From assembly GCA_002337095.1 (NCBI GenBank), contig DDFI01000008.1, forward strand, positions 58,163 through 93,208: DNA of 35,046 nucleotides, given 5' to 3'. Made by a program: the position numbers and the translations under genes. The notes beneath the pieces are model-generated. The model saw only the letters and a program-made list of their open reading frames with translations, did no database searches and was not told the DNA's origin. Numbering within the stretch: position 1 is the first letter of the stretch; each line of letters begins with the position of its first letter. Shown here piece by piece: positions 14,649-22,380 of the stretch. The DNA comes from Candidatus Saccharibacteria bacterium UBA1932 (GTDB lineage Bacteria; Patescibacteriota; Saccharimonadia; Saccharimonadales; Saccharimonadaceae).

Positions 14649-15743
14649 ATGAATATTTTGGGTATTGAGTCGAGCTGTGACGAGACGGCGGCGGCGATTG
14701 TCGAGGATGGCAAGCGCTTGCTTGCTAATGTGGTGCATTCGCAGATCGATATCCATGCGCATTATGGCGGCGTGGTGCCCGAGATCGCGGCGCGGAGCCA
14801 TATCGAGGCGATCAACCCCGTGATTCGCCAGGCATTTGCACAGTCGGGGCTGTCGTGGGATGATATCGACGCGATTGCGGTAACATATGCGCCGGGGTTG
14901 ATTGGCTCGCTGCTGGTGGGGACGCTGGCCGCGCGTACGCTGGCCGTGTTGCACGACAAACCGCTCTACCCTATCCACCACGTCGAGGCGCATGTCTACG
15001 CCAATTTTATCACCAGCCAATCTGATACGATGCAGGCCGAAAAACCCCTTGAGTTCCCTGCGCATCAGCCGACATTTCCGATGCTGGCGCTGATTGTGAG
15101 CGGCGGCCACTCACAGCTGGTGCTGTTTCGGAATCATGGCGACTACCAGCTGATCGGCCAGACGCAGGATGACGCTGTGGGCGAGGCCTTCGACAAGGTG
15201 GCAAAAATCCTAGGCCTTCCCTATCCTGGTGGGCCGTCGATCGATGCAGCAGCGCTACGCGGCGACCCCTATGCGTATGAATTGCCAAAGGCCAAGCTGG
15301 ACGGCAGGTATGATTTTAGCTTTTCGGGCCTCAAAACGGCTGTTTTGCGGGCCGTGCAGCGCGAAGTGGGTGTGGATACGAATTTTCCCTCGCACGCGCT
15401 TAGCGAGCGTCTGACGGCTAAACAGCGGGATGATTTTGCGGCGAGCTTCCAGCGCGTGGCAGTAGAGACGCTGGTCGACAAAACCGAACGGGCGTTCCAG
15501 GACTTTGCCCCTACCTCTGTCGTGATTGCTGGCGGCGTGGCGGCCTGCGATAGGCTGCGCGATGAGCTGCGGGCTCGGCTGCCGATCGACATCGAGTATG
15601 CGCCGATGCGACTATGCACTGATAATGCCGCCATGATCGCGACGCTTGGGCACTATTATGCCCAAGAGCGTGCGCCGACCGACCCATTTGCGCTCGAGGT
15701 CCAGCCAAGTGTATCGATGACGCAGACTGCGTGGAGCCGCTAG
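14649..15743 (+). CDS. tsaD: tRNA threonylcarbamoyladenosine synthase subunit TsaD
   Basis: A protein of 364 residues of the Kae1/TsaD/Qri7 family. It begins with NILGIESSCDETAAAIV, has GGVVPEIAARSH near 41-51 and the metal-binding HVEAH at 111-115, then VSGGHSQLV and GLPYPGGPSID. It transfers the threonylcarbamoyl group to A37 of ANN-decoding tRNAs. tsaC follows one base after its stop, so both steps of the t6A pathway are co-expressed. TsaB and TsaE are not in the window. Confidence 0.97.
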   Translation: MNILGIESSCDETAAAIVEDGKRLLANVVHSQIDIHAHYGGVVPEIAARSHIEAINPVIRQAFAQSGLSWDDIDAIAVTYAPGLIGSLLVGTLAARTLAVLHDKPLYPIHHVEAHVYANFITSQSDTMQAEKPLEFPAHQPTFPMLALIVSGGHSQLVLFRNHGDYQLIGQTQDDAVGEAFDKVAKILGLPYPGGPSIDAAALRGDPYAYELPKAKLDGRYDFSFSGLKTAVLRAVQREVGVDTNFPSHALSERLTAKQRDDFAASFQRVAVETLVDKTERAFQDFAPTSVVIAGGVAACDRLRDELRARLPIDIEYAPMRLCTDNAAMIATLGHYYAQERAPTDPFALEVQPSVSMTQTAWSR

Positions 15744-15744
15744 C

Positions 15745-16344
15745 GTGTCGCTCGAAATTTTCACCGGCCTCGATAGCGGTAATCTGACTAAGCTTGCCGA
15801 GCGCCTGCTATCGGGCCACGTGGCGGTTATTCCCACCGATACGGTGTATGGGCTGGTGGCGGCTGCGCAGAGCCCAGCGGGTATCTTTAGCCTCTACGAG
15901 CTGAAGCCCAGGGAGCGCCAGCCGGGTACAACCATTGCGGCCTGTGCCGAGGATCTGATCGACCTCGGCTTCCCGCGCGTATCCGTGGAGCGCGCGGCGA
16001 CCGCGTGGCCGGCGCCGCTGAGTGTCGAGATGGACGCAGCGGGCATCGAGACGTATCTAAGCCGGGGGCAGAATGTAATGGCGGCGCGGGTACCAAATAA
16101 CGAGCCTTTGCTGCGCCTGCTTTCGCTCACGGGACCCCTGATGACGACCAGCGCCAATCGGTCGGGCGAGCCTACTGCTCAGACAGTTCACCAGGCGATC
16201 GAGACATTTGGCGAGCAAGTGGATTTCTATGTTGACGGGGGTGATCTAGCTGATCGCGCGCCGTCGACAATTATCGGCTTTGATTCCACTGGCGGACTAG
16301 TGGTGTACCGCCAGGGCGCGGTCGACGTGTCGGTACTACAATAA
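15745..16344 (+). CDS. tsaC: L-threonylcarbamoyladenylate synthase TsaC/Sua5-type
   Basis: A protein of 199 residues with a GTG start one base after tsaD. YrdC-fold motifs are present: VAVIPTDTVYGLVA (27-40), KxR as K54-P-R56 (ELKPRERQPG), and LMTTSANRSGEPT, which binds ATP/threonine. It makes threonylcarbamoyl-AMP from Thr, bicarbonate and ATP, which TsaD uses. The length suits the short TsaC form without the Sua5 C-terminal domain. It converges with a femAB gene, and the stops are separated only by a shared hairpin. Confidence 0.93.
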   Translation: MSLEIFTGLDSGNLTKLAERLLSGHVAVIPTDTVYGLVAAAQSPAGIFSLYELKPRERQPGTTIAACAEDLIDLGFPRVSVERAATAWPAPLSVEMDAAGIETYLSRGQNVMAARVPNNEPLLRLLSLTGPLMTTSANRSGEPTAQTVHQAIETFGEQVDFYVDGGDLADRAPSTIIGFDSTGGLVVYRQGAVDVSVLQ

Positions 16345-16367
16345 TCGTTGTTATTTACGCAACGATT
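16343..16367. terminator. Shared hairpin between tsaC and femAB ends
   Basis: AATCGTTG/CAACGATT with a 9-nt loop overlaps the tsaC stop codon and the end of the convergent femAB gene. It probably serves as a compact bidirectional terminator; T-runs are short. Confidence 0.5.
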
Positions 16368-17331
16368 TGAGTCGTCGGATGGTTTTTTTGGCGAATGGTA
16401 ATCCTTTCGTCCAGGCAAAATACAGGGGCGATAGCGGCAGGTCATAGGTGCCAGCCAGCATGGTTTCGTGGCTGGCGAAGCCTTGTTTAAAGGTACTGAC
16501 GCCATCATTGAGCAGGCCATTCATATCGTAGCGGGCAACCCCCCACCCTTTGCAGGTGGTAATAGCGTGCCATTTGAGTGAATAATTAGCCCGCAATTGC
16601 TGCCCCAGGTCGTTCATGCCGCCATATAGCTCGAATGCCGTGGTGGCGCTGAGGGCCAGCCACAGGAACGCCACTGGTTGGCCGTCGTGATACGAGGCAA
16701 CTATGATGCTCGACTCCCCCATCTCGTCGTGCAGGTCGTGATAATACTGATCGTCGTGCAGGGCAAACCCAGCGCGCTGGGCGGTCTGGTGATAGATCTC
16801 GAGGCAGGCAGTGATGTCGTCGTGCGAGGTGACGCGCCGAATTTCTAGGGGCTCACGCTCGGATTTGCGGATGTACTGACGGGTTTTCTTGGTCATGGCG
16901 GCCAGGAGTTGCTCGAGTGGTTGCCGCAGGTCGAGGATGAGTGTGCGCGGGATCAGAATCGTGTGGGCTGCTCGTCGCCACTCGGCCGACACCGGGTAGT
17001 TGGCAGCGTCGGGCTCGATCGACAGCAGTACGGCGTTGCAGTTGAGCCGCACGAAGTCGGCCACCCTATCTAGCACCTCGGTTTCCCTGCCTGGCAGCGC
17101 AAAGGGGCCGCGTGGAACATACACAAACGCATTGAACGGCCTCGGTAACGGCCTAATAAGCAGCTGGGCGCCGCCGATAATCGTGTCGCCGTCATGCACC
17201 TCGACACGGATCACGCGCCAATTGTGCCGCGACTTGAGCTGTCCCCACCCCCATAATTGTAGCGGGTGCCCCTGCATATCGTGCACGAGCGCATCCCATA
17301 CTTCCCTATTGTCGTTTCGTCGGGTATCCAT
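16351..17331 (-). CDS. FemA/B-type peptidoglycan bridge aminoacyltransferase (copy 2)
   Basis: A protein of 326 residues from the ATG at 17331 (MDTRRNDNREV). ATGs at 17340 and 17337 are in frame, but the -10 TATAAT (17344-17339) overlaps or abuts them, so the third is the likely leaderless start. It shares with copy 1 the MTKKTRQYIRKSEREPLEI segment, YDMNGLLNDGVSTFKQGF and the final long helix ending in basic residues. It probably extends lipid II stem peptides using aminoacyl-tRNA. The two copies are clearly diverged and lie 5 kb apart in opposite orientation. Confidence 0.85.
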   Translation of the reverse strand: MDTRRNDNREVWDALVHDMQGHPLQLWGWGQLKSRHNWRVIRVEVHDGDTIIGGAQLLIRPLPRPFNAFVYVPRGPFALPGRETEVLDRVADFVRLNCNAVLLSIEPDAANYPVSAEWRRAAHTILIPRTLILDLRQPLEQLLAAMTKKTRQYIRKSEREPLEIRRVTSHDDITACLEIYHQTAQRAGFALHDDQYYHDLHDEMGESSIIVASYHDGQPVAFLWLALSATTAFELYGGMNDLGQQLRANYSLKWHAITTCKGWGVARYDMNGLLNDGVSTFKQGFASHETMLAGTYDLPLSPLYFAWTKGLPFAKKTIRRLKSLRK

Positions 17332-17338
17332 AGCCATC

Positions 17339-17344
17339 ATTATA
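17339..17344 (-). promoter_or_regulatory. -10 element deciding the start of femAB copy 2
   Basis: Minus-strand TATAAT covers the first in-frame ATG. A start ~7 nt downstream coincides with the ATG at 17331. Confidence 0.5.
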
Positions 17345-17354
17345 CACGCTATGG

Positions 17355-17360
17355 TATACT
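17355..17360 (+). promoter_or_regulatory. -10 element of valS
   Basis: TGGTATACT; predicted start near 17367 leaves a ~155-nt leader, exceptional in this window. Confidence 0.55.
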
Positions 17361-17375
17361 AGATACGAACACAAA

Positions 17376-17454
17376 CACGTGAAACCGGAAACTAACGAGG
17401 GTAATCCATAGGCAGATCGCAAATGGATTAAGTAGTATGTCCAATTTTCACGTG
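17376..17454 (+). ncRNA. Long structured hairpin in the valS leader
   Basis: A 79-nt hairpin with nested stems: CACGTGAAA (17376-17384) with TTTCACGTG (17446-17454); GGA/TCC; ACTA/TAGT; and TAATCCAT (17402-17409) with ATGGATTA (17423-17430). Internal loops separate the stems and the apical loop has 13 nt. It lies in the valS leader, ~70 nt before the ATG. An amino-acid or tRNA sensor is a natural guess. A T-box is the precedent for synthetase genes, but I see neither its UGGN antiterminator motif nor a terminator. No known family is recognised. Confidence 0.5.
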
Positions 17455-17522
17455 AATAACAGATACGAAACCGAATAATTACAAGCTAATCACTAATGAA
17501 GTAGACGAACGCGATAGATGCT

Positions 17523-20072
17523 ATGAAACTTGCCAAATCCTATAGTCCGAACGAGTACGAAGCTACGATTTATGCCATGTGGGAATCGGCTGGGGCATTT
17601 AAGCCCCGCGGCGAGGGTGAGCCGTATAGCGTGGTGATGCCGCCGCCAAATGCCAACGGCAATTTGCACATTGGCCACGCGCTAACGATTAGCCTCGAGG
17701 ACATCTTGGCCCGCTACCACCGCATGCGGGGCAGGGATGTGGCCTATATCCCTGGTGCAGACCATGCGGGGTTTGAAACGTGGGTGGTGTACGAGAAGTC
17801 TCTCGAGAGGGAAGGCAAGTCACGATTTGACTTTACACGTGAAGAGTTGTACAATAATGTTTGGAATTTTGTCGATCAGCAGCGTGGCACTATGGAATTA
17901 CAGCTGCGAGCGCTCGGCACTAGTGCAACTTGGGATGATTTAGTATTCACGCTTGATCGCAAGGTAATCGAAACCGTGTATGCGACGTTCAAGCGCCTGT
18001 GGGACGAGAAGCTCATTTACAGAGGTGAGCGAATTGTTAATTACTGTACCAAGCACCAAACTAGCTTTGCCGATATAGAGGTAGAACACAAAAACGAAGC
18101 CGGCACTCTATGGAATATTGCTTACCCAACGATGGATCACATTGGTGAGATTATCGTTGCGACGACTCGCCCCGAGACAATGCTGGGCGACGTGGCGATT
18201 GCCGTGCATCCAGATGACGAGCGCTATAAGCAATTTATTGGCACCAGCGTGTTTGTGCCGCTGGCGCGCCGCGAAGTGCCGGTGATTGCCGATGAATATG
18301 TCGATATGAACTATGGCACCGGTGCCGTCAAGATTACGCCGGCGCACGACCCCAATGATTTCGACATGGGCCAGCGCCATCAGCTAGAGATCAGGCAAGT
18401 AATTGGTTTTGATGGCAAGATGATCAATGTGCCAGCTGAATTCGAGGGCAAAACGGTCGCAGAGGCACGCGCACAGGTAATTGGGGCGCTGCGGGCCGAG
18501 GATGCGCTGCGCGGGGAGTCGGCGATTGAACACGCCGTGGGGCACTGCTACAAGTGCGGCTCGGTGATCGAGCCAATGGTGAAAGAGCAGTGGTTCCTGC
18601 GCATGCAGCCGCTGGCTGAGGCGGCGATTGCTGCTATCGAGAGTGGGGAAGTGACCTTCACCCCTGCGAACAAGGGTAAGGTGCTGGCTAACTACTTGCG
18701 TGGCCTCAAGGACTGGAACTTGTCGCGTCAAATACCGTGGGGGATTCCTATTCCGGCGTTTCACAACGAGCACGATATGAACGATTGGATATTTGATACC
18801 CGCGTCGATCAGCCAACTATAGAGGTGGACGGCATCACCTATCACCGCGAGGAAGACACCTTTGATACGTGGTTTTCGAGCGGGCAATGGCCGTATATCA
18901 CTACTGACTATCTAACTGGCGGTGCACTGCAGCGATTTTACCCCAACTCCATAATGGAAACTGGGGTAGACTTGCTTGATCGCTGGGTGGCGCGGATGAT
19001 CATGCTGGGCCTCTATACCACCAATCAAGTGCCGTTTCGTCATGTCTATCTGCACGGCATGGTGCTCGACGAGCAGGGCCAAAAAATGAGCAAATCTAAA
19101 GGCAACGTCATCAATCCGATGGACGTCATGTCCGAATATGGCTCAGATGCGCTGCGCCTTGGCATCGTGTCTAATCGCAGTGCCGCCCAGAATCAAGCAT
19201 TTAGCACGTCTACAGTGGTGGCGGGGCGGAATTTTTGTAACAAGCTGTGGAATATCGCCCGCTACATCGAGGACAAACTTGGCGAAGGCTACCAGCCGCA
19301 AGCGCCACAGCCACAATCGATGGTCGACCAATGGATTATTTATCAGCTGAATAACGCTATATCTACAGTCGAATCTCAGATATCAGACTATCGATTTGCC
19401 GAAGCGGCCGAGACGGTGTACCACGTGGTGTGGGACGACGTGGCCGATTGGTATCTTGAGGCTTCTAAGGTAGCGCCCAATCCCGATCTGTTGGCCTGGG
19501 TACTCGACACCAGCCTCAAGCTCGCGCATCCATTTGCGCCATTTGTGACCGAAACAATCTGGCAGGCGCTTGATTGGCATGACGACCTGCTGATGCTGAG
19601 CGCGTGGCCGACAGGGCTTGAGTGTAGCGATATCGCGGCTGCACAGTTTGGCCGCCTGCAGCGCCTAGTGGCAGAAGCGCGCTACGTCATGAGTGAGCTG
19701 CCGGGCAATAAGCGCTACCGATTGCTTTACATGGATGATTCGCTCATCGAGGACAATAGGGAAGTGATCGCGCATCTCGCACGGCTCAAGAGCATTGAGC
19801 ATGTTGATCAGCCGCGCGGTATTCGCCTGGCGGCAAGTGGGCGCGACGCCTGGCTAGATGTCGATGCTGATACGCTGTATGAGCATCAGTCAAACCTAGA
19901 GATGCGGCTGCTGCGTACCCGTGAGGAGCACCAGCGGCTCGAGGATCGCCTGGCCAATGAGCGCTACGTGGCGCAGGCACCGCCAGCACTTGTCGAGGAA
20001 ACGCGCGAGCAGTTAGCCCAAAAAGAGGCGCTAATTGTGCGCCTCCAGGCAGAGCTCGAGAGCCTTAGCTAA
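17523..20072 (+). CDS. valS: Valyl-tRNA synthetase
   Basis: A protein of 849 residues, class Ia. The HIGH motif is at 49-52 (NLHIGH) and KMSKS at 521-525 (GQKMSKSKGNVINP). The editing domain carries ATTRPETMLGD and GTGAVKITPAHDPNDFDMG, which fits ValRS. The C-terminal coiled-coil arm (LEMRLLRTREEHQRLEDRL...) is typical of ValRS and separates it from IleRS. The zinc-site remnant HCYKCGS is visible. The ATG at 17523 is preceded by a structured leader and only a weak ribosome site. Its last 8 bases overlap the convergent small gene. Confidence 0.97.
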   Translation: MKLAKSYSPNEYEATIYAMWESAGAFKPRGEGEPYSVVMPPPNANGNLHIGHALTISLEDILARYHRMRGRDVAYIPGADHAGFETWVVYEKSLEREGKSRFDFTREELYNNVWNFVDQQRGTMELQLRALGTSATWDDLVFTLDRKVIETVYATFKRLWDEKLIYRGERIVNYCTKHQTSFADIEVEHKNEAGTLWNIAYPTMDHIGEIIVATTRPETMLGDVAIAVHPDDERYKQFIGTSVFVPLARREVPVIADEYVDMNYGTGAVKITPAHDPNDFDMGQRHQLEIRQVIGFDGKMINVPAEFEGKTVAEARAQVIGALRAEDALRGESAIEHAVGHCYKCGSVIEPMVKEQWFLRMQPLAEAAIAAIESGEVTFTPANKGKVLANYLRGLKDWNLSRQIPWGIPIPAFHNEHDMNDWIFDTRVDQPTIEVDGITYHREEDTFDTWFSSGQWPYITTDYLTGGALQRFYPNSIMETGVDLLDRWVARMIMLGLYTTNQVPFRHVYLHGMVLDEQGQKMSKSKGNVINPMDVMSEYGSDALRLGIVSNRSAAQNQAFSTSTVVAGRNFCNKLWNIARYIEDKLGEGYQPQAPQPQSMVDQWIIYQLNNAISTVESQISDYRFAEAAETVYHVVWDDVADWYLEASKVAPNPDLLAWVLDTSLKLAHPFAPFVTETIWQALDWHDDLLMLSAWPTGLECSDIAAAQFGRLQRLVAEARYVMSELPGNKRYRLLYMDDSLIEDNREVIAHLARLKSIEHVDQPRGIRLAASGRDAWLDVDADTLYEHQSNLEMRLLRTREEHQRLEDRLANERYVAQAPPALVEETREQLAQKEALIVRLQAELESLS

Positions 20073-20403
20073 TCACCGGCAAACAGTAGTTATCAAACGC
20101 ATGACGCCCGCGCGGCTCGTAGCGCTGCATGAGGTATTTTCGCGCTAGCTGCTCGCGCGGGGGAGCGGTGGGGTCGGCGCGAGTAAAGCCATTGATTAGC
20201 GATTGACTAGGGTTGTACTCGGCATGGGCGTGGCCGCTGCGCATCACTTCTGGCAATAGATTCGTTGCGCCGAGCTCGCCATAGCTAGCGTCGTGAACAC
20301 TCGGGAGCTTGTCGATCGCTGTTTCATGGACCACTAGGCCAGTAGCCGTACTCAGGCTGAGGAGGGTGATCAGATAGGCGGTGAGTTTTTGTAGGGTATG
20401 CAT
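20065..20403 (-). CDS. Small exported protein of unknown function
   Basis: A protein of 112 residues from the ATG at 20403. The longer frame from 20460 is rejected because its first codons are the -35 hexamer of the promoter. The N-terminus MHTLQKLTAYLITLLSLSTATG looks like a signal peptide or anchor. The rest is hydrophilic, rich in Ala, Arg, His and Pro, with a single Cys near the end. No family is recognised. It overlaps the end of valS by 8 bases tail to tail. Confidence 0.6.
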   Translation of the reverse strand: MHTLQKLTAYLITLLSLSTATGLVVHETAIDKLPSVHDASYGELGATNLLPEVMRSGHAHAEYNPSQSLINGFTRADPTAPPREQLARKYLMQRYEPRGRHAFDNYCLPVIS

Positions 20404-20431
20404 ATTGTTTGTTTGATTAGGTAATAATGCT

Positions 20432-20460
20432 ATGTTAGCATATGCTTTATTATTTGTCAA
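20432..20460 (-). promoter_or_regulatory. Promoter of the small exported protein gene
   Basis: Minus-strand TTGACA (20460-20455), 17-nt spacer, TAACAT (20437-20432) with TGC before it. The predicted leader is ~22 nt. Confidence 0.7.
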
Positions 20461-20473
20461 TATGGTGTCGATG

Positions 20474-20866
20474 CTATAGCGAAAGTTTGGCCGCTAGAGC
20501 CGCGAGTACCGTATGGTCGGGCTCGGTAGCGGCGGGGTGGGCGTGGTACTGCTGCGGGGTCGAGAACGCAAACACCTTGACGTGCGTGTGCGGCACCTCG
20601 AGCCCCTCGACCTGTATGCCGACGTGTGTATGTTCCGGAAAGACCTCGCGCATTTTGCGACCAACACGCTGGACAGTGCGCATCAGCGCCCGGTAATCAT
20701 CTTCGGGCAAGTCCCAAATGTAGGGCACGGGGTTTTTGGGTACAACCAGCACCTGGCCGGGCTGAATCGGGTGGATGTCCATAAATGCGTAGGTGCGGTC
20801 GTCTTCGTATACCTTGTGGCTGGGAATGTCGCCGTTGATAATGCGGGTAAAAAGTGTGGCTGTCAT
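20474..20866 (-). CDS. HIT-family nucleotide hydrolase/transferase
   Basis: A protein of 130 residues with the Hint/HIT fold: an N-terminal IINGDIPSHKVYEDD, then FMDIHPIQPGQVLVVPKN, then the histidine triad region VPHTHVKVF (91-99). The first two His of the triad are present (H93, and H95, the expected nucleophile), but the third is Lys97. HIT enzymes hydrolyse AMP-lysine, AMP-NH2 or similar nucleotides, often cleaning up aminoacyl-adenylates. The start is set by TATACT (20879-20874) 7 nt upstream, a leaderless arrangement. Confidence 0.85.
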   Translation of the reverse strand: MTATLFTRIINGDIPSHKVYEDDRTYAFMDIHPIQPGQVLVVPKNPVPYIWDLPEDDYRALMRTVQRVGRKMREVFPEHTHVGIQVEGLEVPHTHVKVFAFSTPQQYHAHPAATEPDHTVLAALAAKLSL

Positions 20867-20873
20867 AGTATCT

Positions 20874-20879
20874 AGTATA
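20874..20879 (-). promoter_or_regulatory. -10 element of the HIT gene (leaderless)
   Basis: Minus-strand TATACT ends 7 nt before the ATG at 20866. Confidence 0.5.
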
Positions 20880-20919
20880 CAGGGTTGCCGCTTATACTGG
20901 AGGCAAAAGGGGATGCGAG

Positions 20920-21006
20920 ATGAATGATGGCGAAATCACTGCGGTGCTAACATTTATGCGTCATGGCGAGAAAAGCGCCAAAGATATCCAAAGGACAATC
21001 TCTTAA
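20920..21006 (+). pseudogene. 5' fragment of a histidine phosphatase gene
   Basis: A reading frame of 28 residues: MNDGEITAVLTFMRHGEKSA and a few more. The VLTFMRHGEK segment is the N-terminal strand plus RHGE catalytic motif of phosphoglycerate-mutase-like histidine phosphatases. A -10 (TATACT, 20893-20898) and purine-rich GGAGG/AGGGG sequences lie upstream, so the gene start looks genuine. The frame then enters the left end of the transposon remnant at ~20990 and stops in it. I find no continuation beyond 21195, so the rest appears deleted. Confidence 0.6.
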
Positions 21007-21195
21007 CAGATAAGATAAAATGCAGCAAGAGTGCTATATGCGCTGGATGTACACCAGCCGGCTGCTAATGATATAAGCCCTGAGAATTATCATAAAACTA
21101 TGAGAGGGTGTTCAAGCCAGTATCTGCGCAAGCAAAAGAGTAAACTGAGTGAATGCTTAGCACTTTAATTCATCTGTTAAGGGATTATCCTTTTT
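20990..21195 (+). mobile_element. Internally deleted, decayed copy of the RAYT element
   Basis: The left end (20990-21024) resembles 22325-22358 of the intact element with a few substitutions. From about 21040 to 21195 it aligns with the transposase 3' end and right terminus (compare GCGCAAGCAAAAGAG at 21126 and 22941). The ~440 bp between are missing. Translated remnants such as LRKQKSKLSECLAL correspond to LRKQKSKLSKYLAF in the intact gene. The right terminus (21172-21195) is identical to that of the intact copy, while the left has drifted. Confidence 0.85.
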
Positions 21196-21272
21196 CATTC
21201 TGGCTATCAAGCTCGTCAATCTGGATGCGCTGCGGGCGCTTGGGTACGGTAGAGGACGGATTGCGCTTGTGA

Positions 21273-21301
21273 TTGTAAAAATACTCTTTAAGTGTTATTC
21301 T
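21273..21301 (+). promoter_or_regulatory. Promoter of the SPFH-like gene
   Basis: TTGTAA (21273-21278), 17-nt spacer, TATTCT (21296-21301). A ~43-nt leader ends in the Shine-Dalgarno AGGAGGTGA (21337-21345). Confidence 0.5.
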
Positions 21302-21350
21302 AAGCCCATCTGTAACACAAAAATCGAGACACCGTGAGGAGGTGACCCCT

Positions 21351-22043
21351 GTGATTACAGATGTTCTTTCCGGCATTGACTGGATGCAATTCGCCCTTGG
21401 GGCAGGAGGCGTCGGGGCGGTCGCCCTGAGCGGTAGTCGGATTATGGAATTCATTGATCAATGGATTCTGAAAGTCGTCCATCCCGGATATCGTGGCTAT
21501 ATCGTCCTGTTTGGATGGGCGGTGCGCTACCGCTGGAGGGGCAAGACGCGGCTCGTATCTCTGTATCCTGGGTTGTATGTCCAGATCTTCATGCTATTGC
21601 AGATCCGGGAGTTCAACGTACAGGACAAGCCGCTGCCCTCGTCGGTGGGCGACCAGAAGATCCTGCACCGCAGAACGAGAGAGACCCTTGGCATACGTCT
21701 CAATGCCCGTATTCAGTACGGCGGAGACGGTCGCAGTGCGCTGCTCTCGCAGGTGCACAAGGGTGATCCAGATACGTTTGTCCGTCAGCAGATTGCGAAT
21801 GCCGCGATCGCCATCGTGAACAGGCTTCGAACTGTTAACGAGCTCCAGGACGAGACGTTTTATCGCGATCTCATGGAATCGTGCTCAGGCCTGCCGGAGC
21901 TCTGCGGCGTTCGAGTCACCTGGATTGGTGCCGAGGACCTGGCGCTGAGTGATCAGCAGATTCAGAAGGATGGCATGGGAGACATTGCAGCGGCCATTGG
22001 TCAGAATCCAGGCGTCGCCACCTTTCCGCGTCTGACAGATTAG
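21351..22043 (+). CDS. Possible SPFH/Band-7-like membrane protein
   Basis: A protein of 230 residues from GTG 21351, chosen over GTG 21342, which lies inside the Shine-Dalgarno AGGAGGTGA. An N-terminal hydrophobic segment (about 11-28) is followed by VRYRWRGKTRLVSLYPGLYVQIFMLL, which resembles the first strands of Band-7 domains (pore-facing PGL..). Strand and helix patterns then end with RVTWIGAEDLALSDQQIQ, similar to the GI.V..V.I.D...P..I stretch of SPFH proteins. Similarity is by eye and modest. It has its own promoter and terminator, a canonical Shine-Dalgarno unlike most genes here, and sits between a transposon remnant and tRNA-Ser(CGA), suggesting acquired DNA. Confidence 0.55.
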   Translation: MITDVLSGIDWMQFALGAGGVGAVALSGSRIMEFIDQWILKVVHPGYRGYIVLFGWAVRYRWRGKTRLVSLYPGLYVQIFMLLQIREFNVQDKPLPSSVGDQKILHRRTRETLGIRLNARIQYGGDGRSALLSQVHKGDPDTFVRQQIANAAIAIVNRLRTVNELQDETFYRDLMESCSGLPELCGVRVTWIGAEDLALSDQQIQKDGMGDIAAAIGQNPGVATFPRLTD

Positions 22044-22101
22044 GCATGGAGGGATCCTGGTACTCTGACTTAGGGTAGCATGAGCGTCGTGTCGGAGGAC
22101 C

Positions 22102-22140
22102 CCCCTAGCTAGCAATGATGACTAGCTAGGGGATGTTTTA
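22102..22140 (+). terminator. Terminator after the SPFH-like gene
   Basis: A perfect 11-bp stem CCCCTAGCTAG/CTAGCTAGGGG with a 9-nt loop, followed by ATGTTTTA. Confidence 0.85.
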
Positions 22141-22151
22141 ATTTGGTCTGG

Positions 22152-22157
22152 TATAAT
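22152..22157 (+). promoter_or_regulatory. -10 element of tRNA-Ser(CGA)
   Basis: TGGTATAAT, with predicted start 3-4 nt before the mature tRNA. Confidence 0.6.
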
Positions 22158-22167
22158 AGTGCAGTAC

Positions 22168-22256
22168 GGAGAGGTGGCCGAGTGGTTGAAGGCGCACGAC
22201 TCGAAATCGTGTATGCGCCCAGCGTATCGGGGGTTCGAATCCCCCCCTCTCCGCCA
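22168..22256 (+). tRNA. tRNA-Ser(CGA)
   Basis: The acceptor stem is GGAGAGG/CCTCTCC, with discriminator G and an encoded CCA. The anticodon stem CACGA/TCGTG closes loop CTCGAAA, giving anticodon CGA for UCG. The long variable arm is present. The intact RAYT element begins 67 bases downstream. Confidence 0.95.
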
Positions 22257-22257
22257 C

Positions 22258-22293
22258 GAAAATACGCTAAGTATATACACTTGGCGTGTTTTC
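22258..22293 (+). terminator. Terminator after tRNA-Ser(CGA)
   Basis: GAAAATACGCTAAGT pairs with ACTTGGCGTGTTTTC (a few wobbles or mismatches), loop ATATAC, then TTGC. Confidence 0.75.
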
Positions 22294-22322
22294 TTGCTAA
22301 ATAATAAAAATCAAAAAGAATC

Positions 22323-22346
22323 AAAAAGGATAATCCCTTAACAGAT
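22323..22346 (+). repeat. Left terminal inverted repeat of the RAYT element
   Basis: Begins AAAAAGGATAATCCC and is the exact reverse complement of 22987-23010. Confidence 0.9.
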
Positions 22347-22380
22347 AGAATAAAATGCATGGATAGGGTAATATAAAAAT

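Noticed and set aside
17367..17522. T-box riboswitch upstream of valS
   Set aside because: There is no UGGN antiterminator motif and no terminator; only the general stem shape and a GUA triplet fit.
21185..21330. Minus-strand frame ending ...QIDELDSQNEKG just inside the remnant
   Set aside because: The composition looks somewhat protein-like, but there is no start codon or ribosome site before it turns into the antisense of the SPFH-like gene; at most a gene relic.
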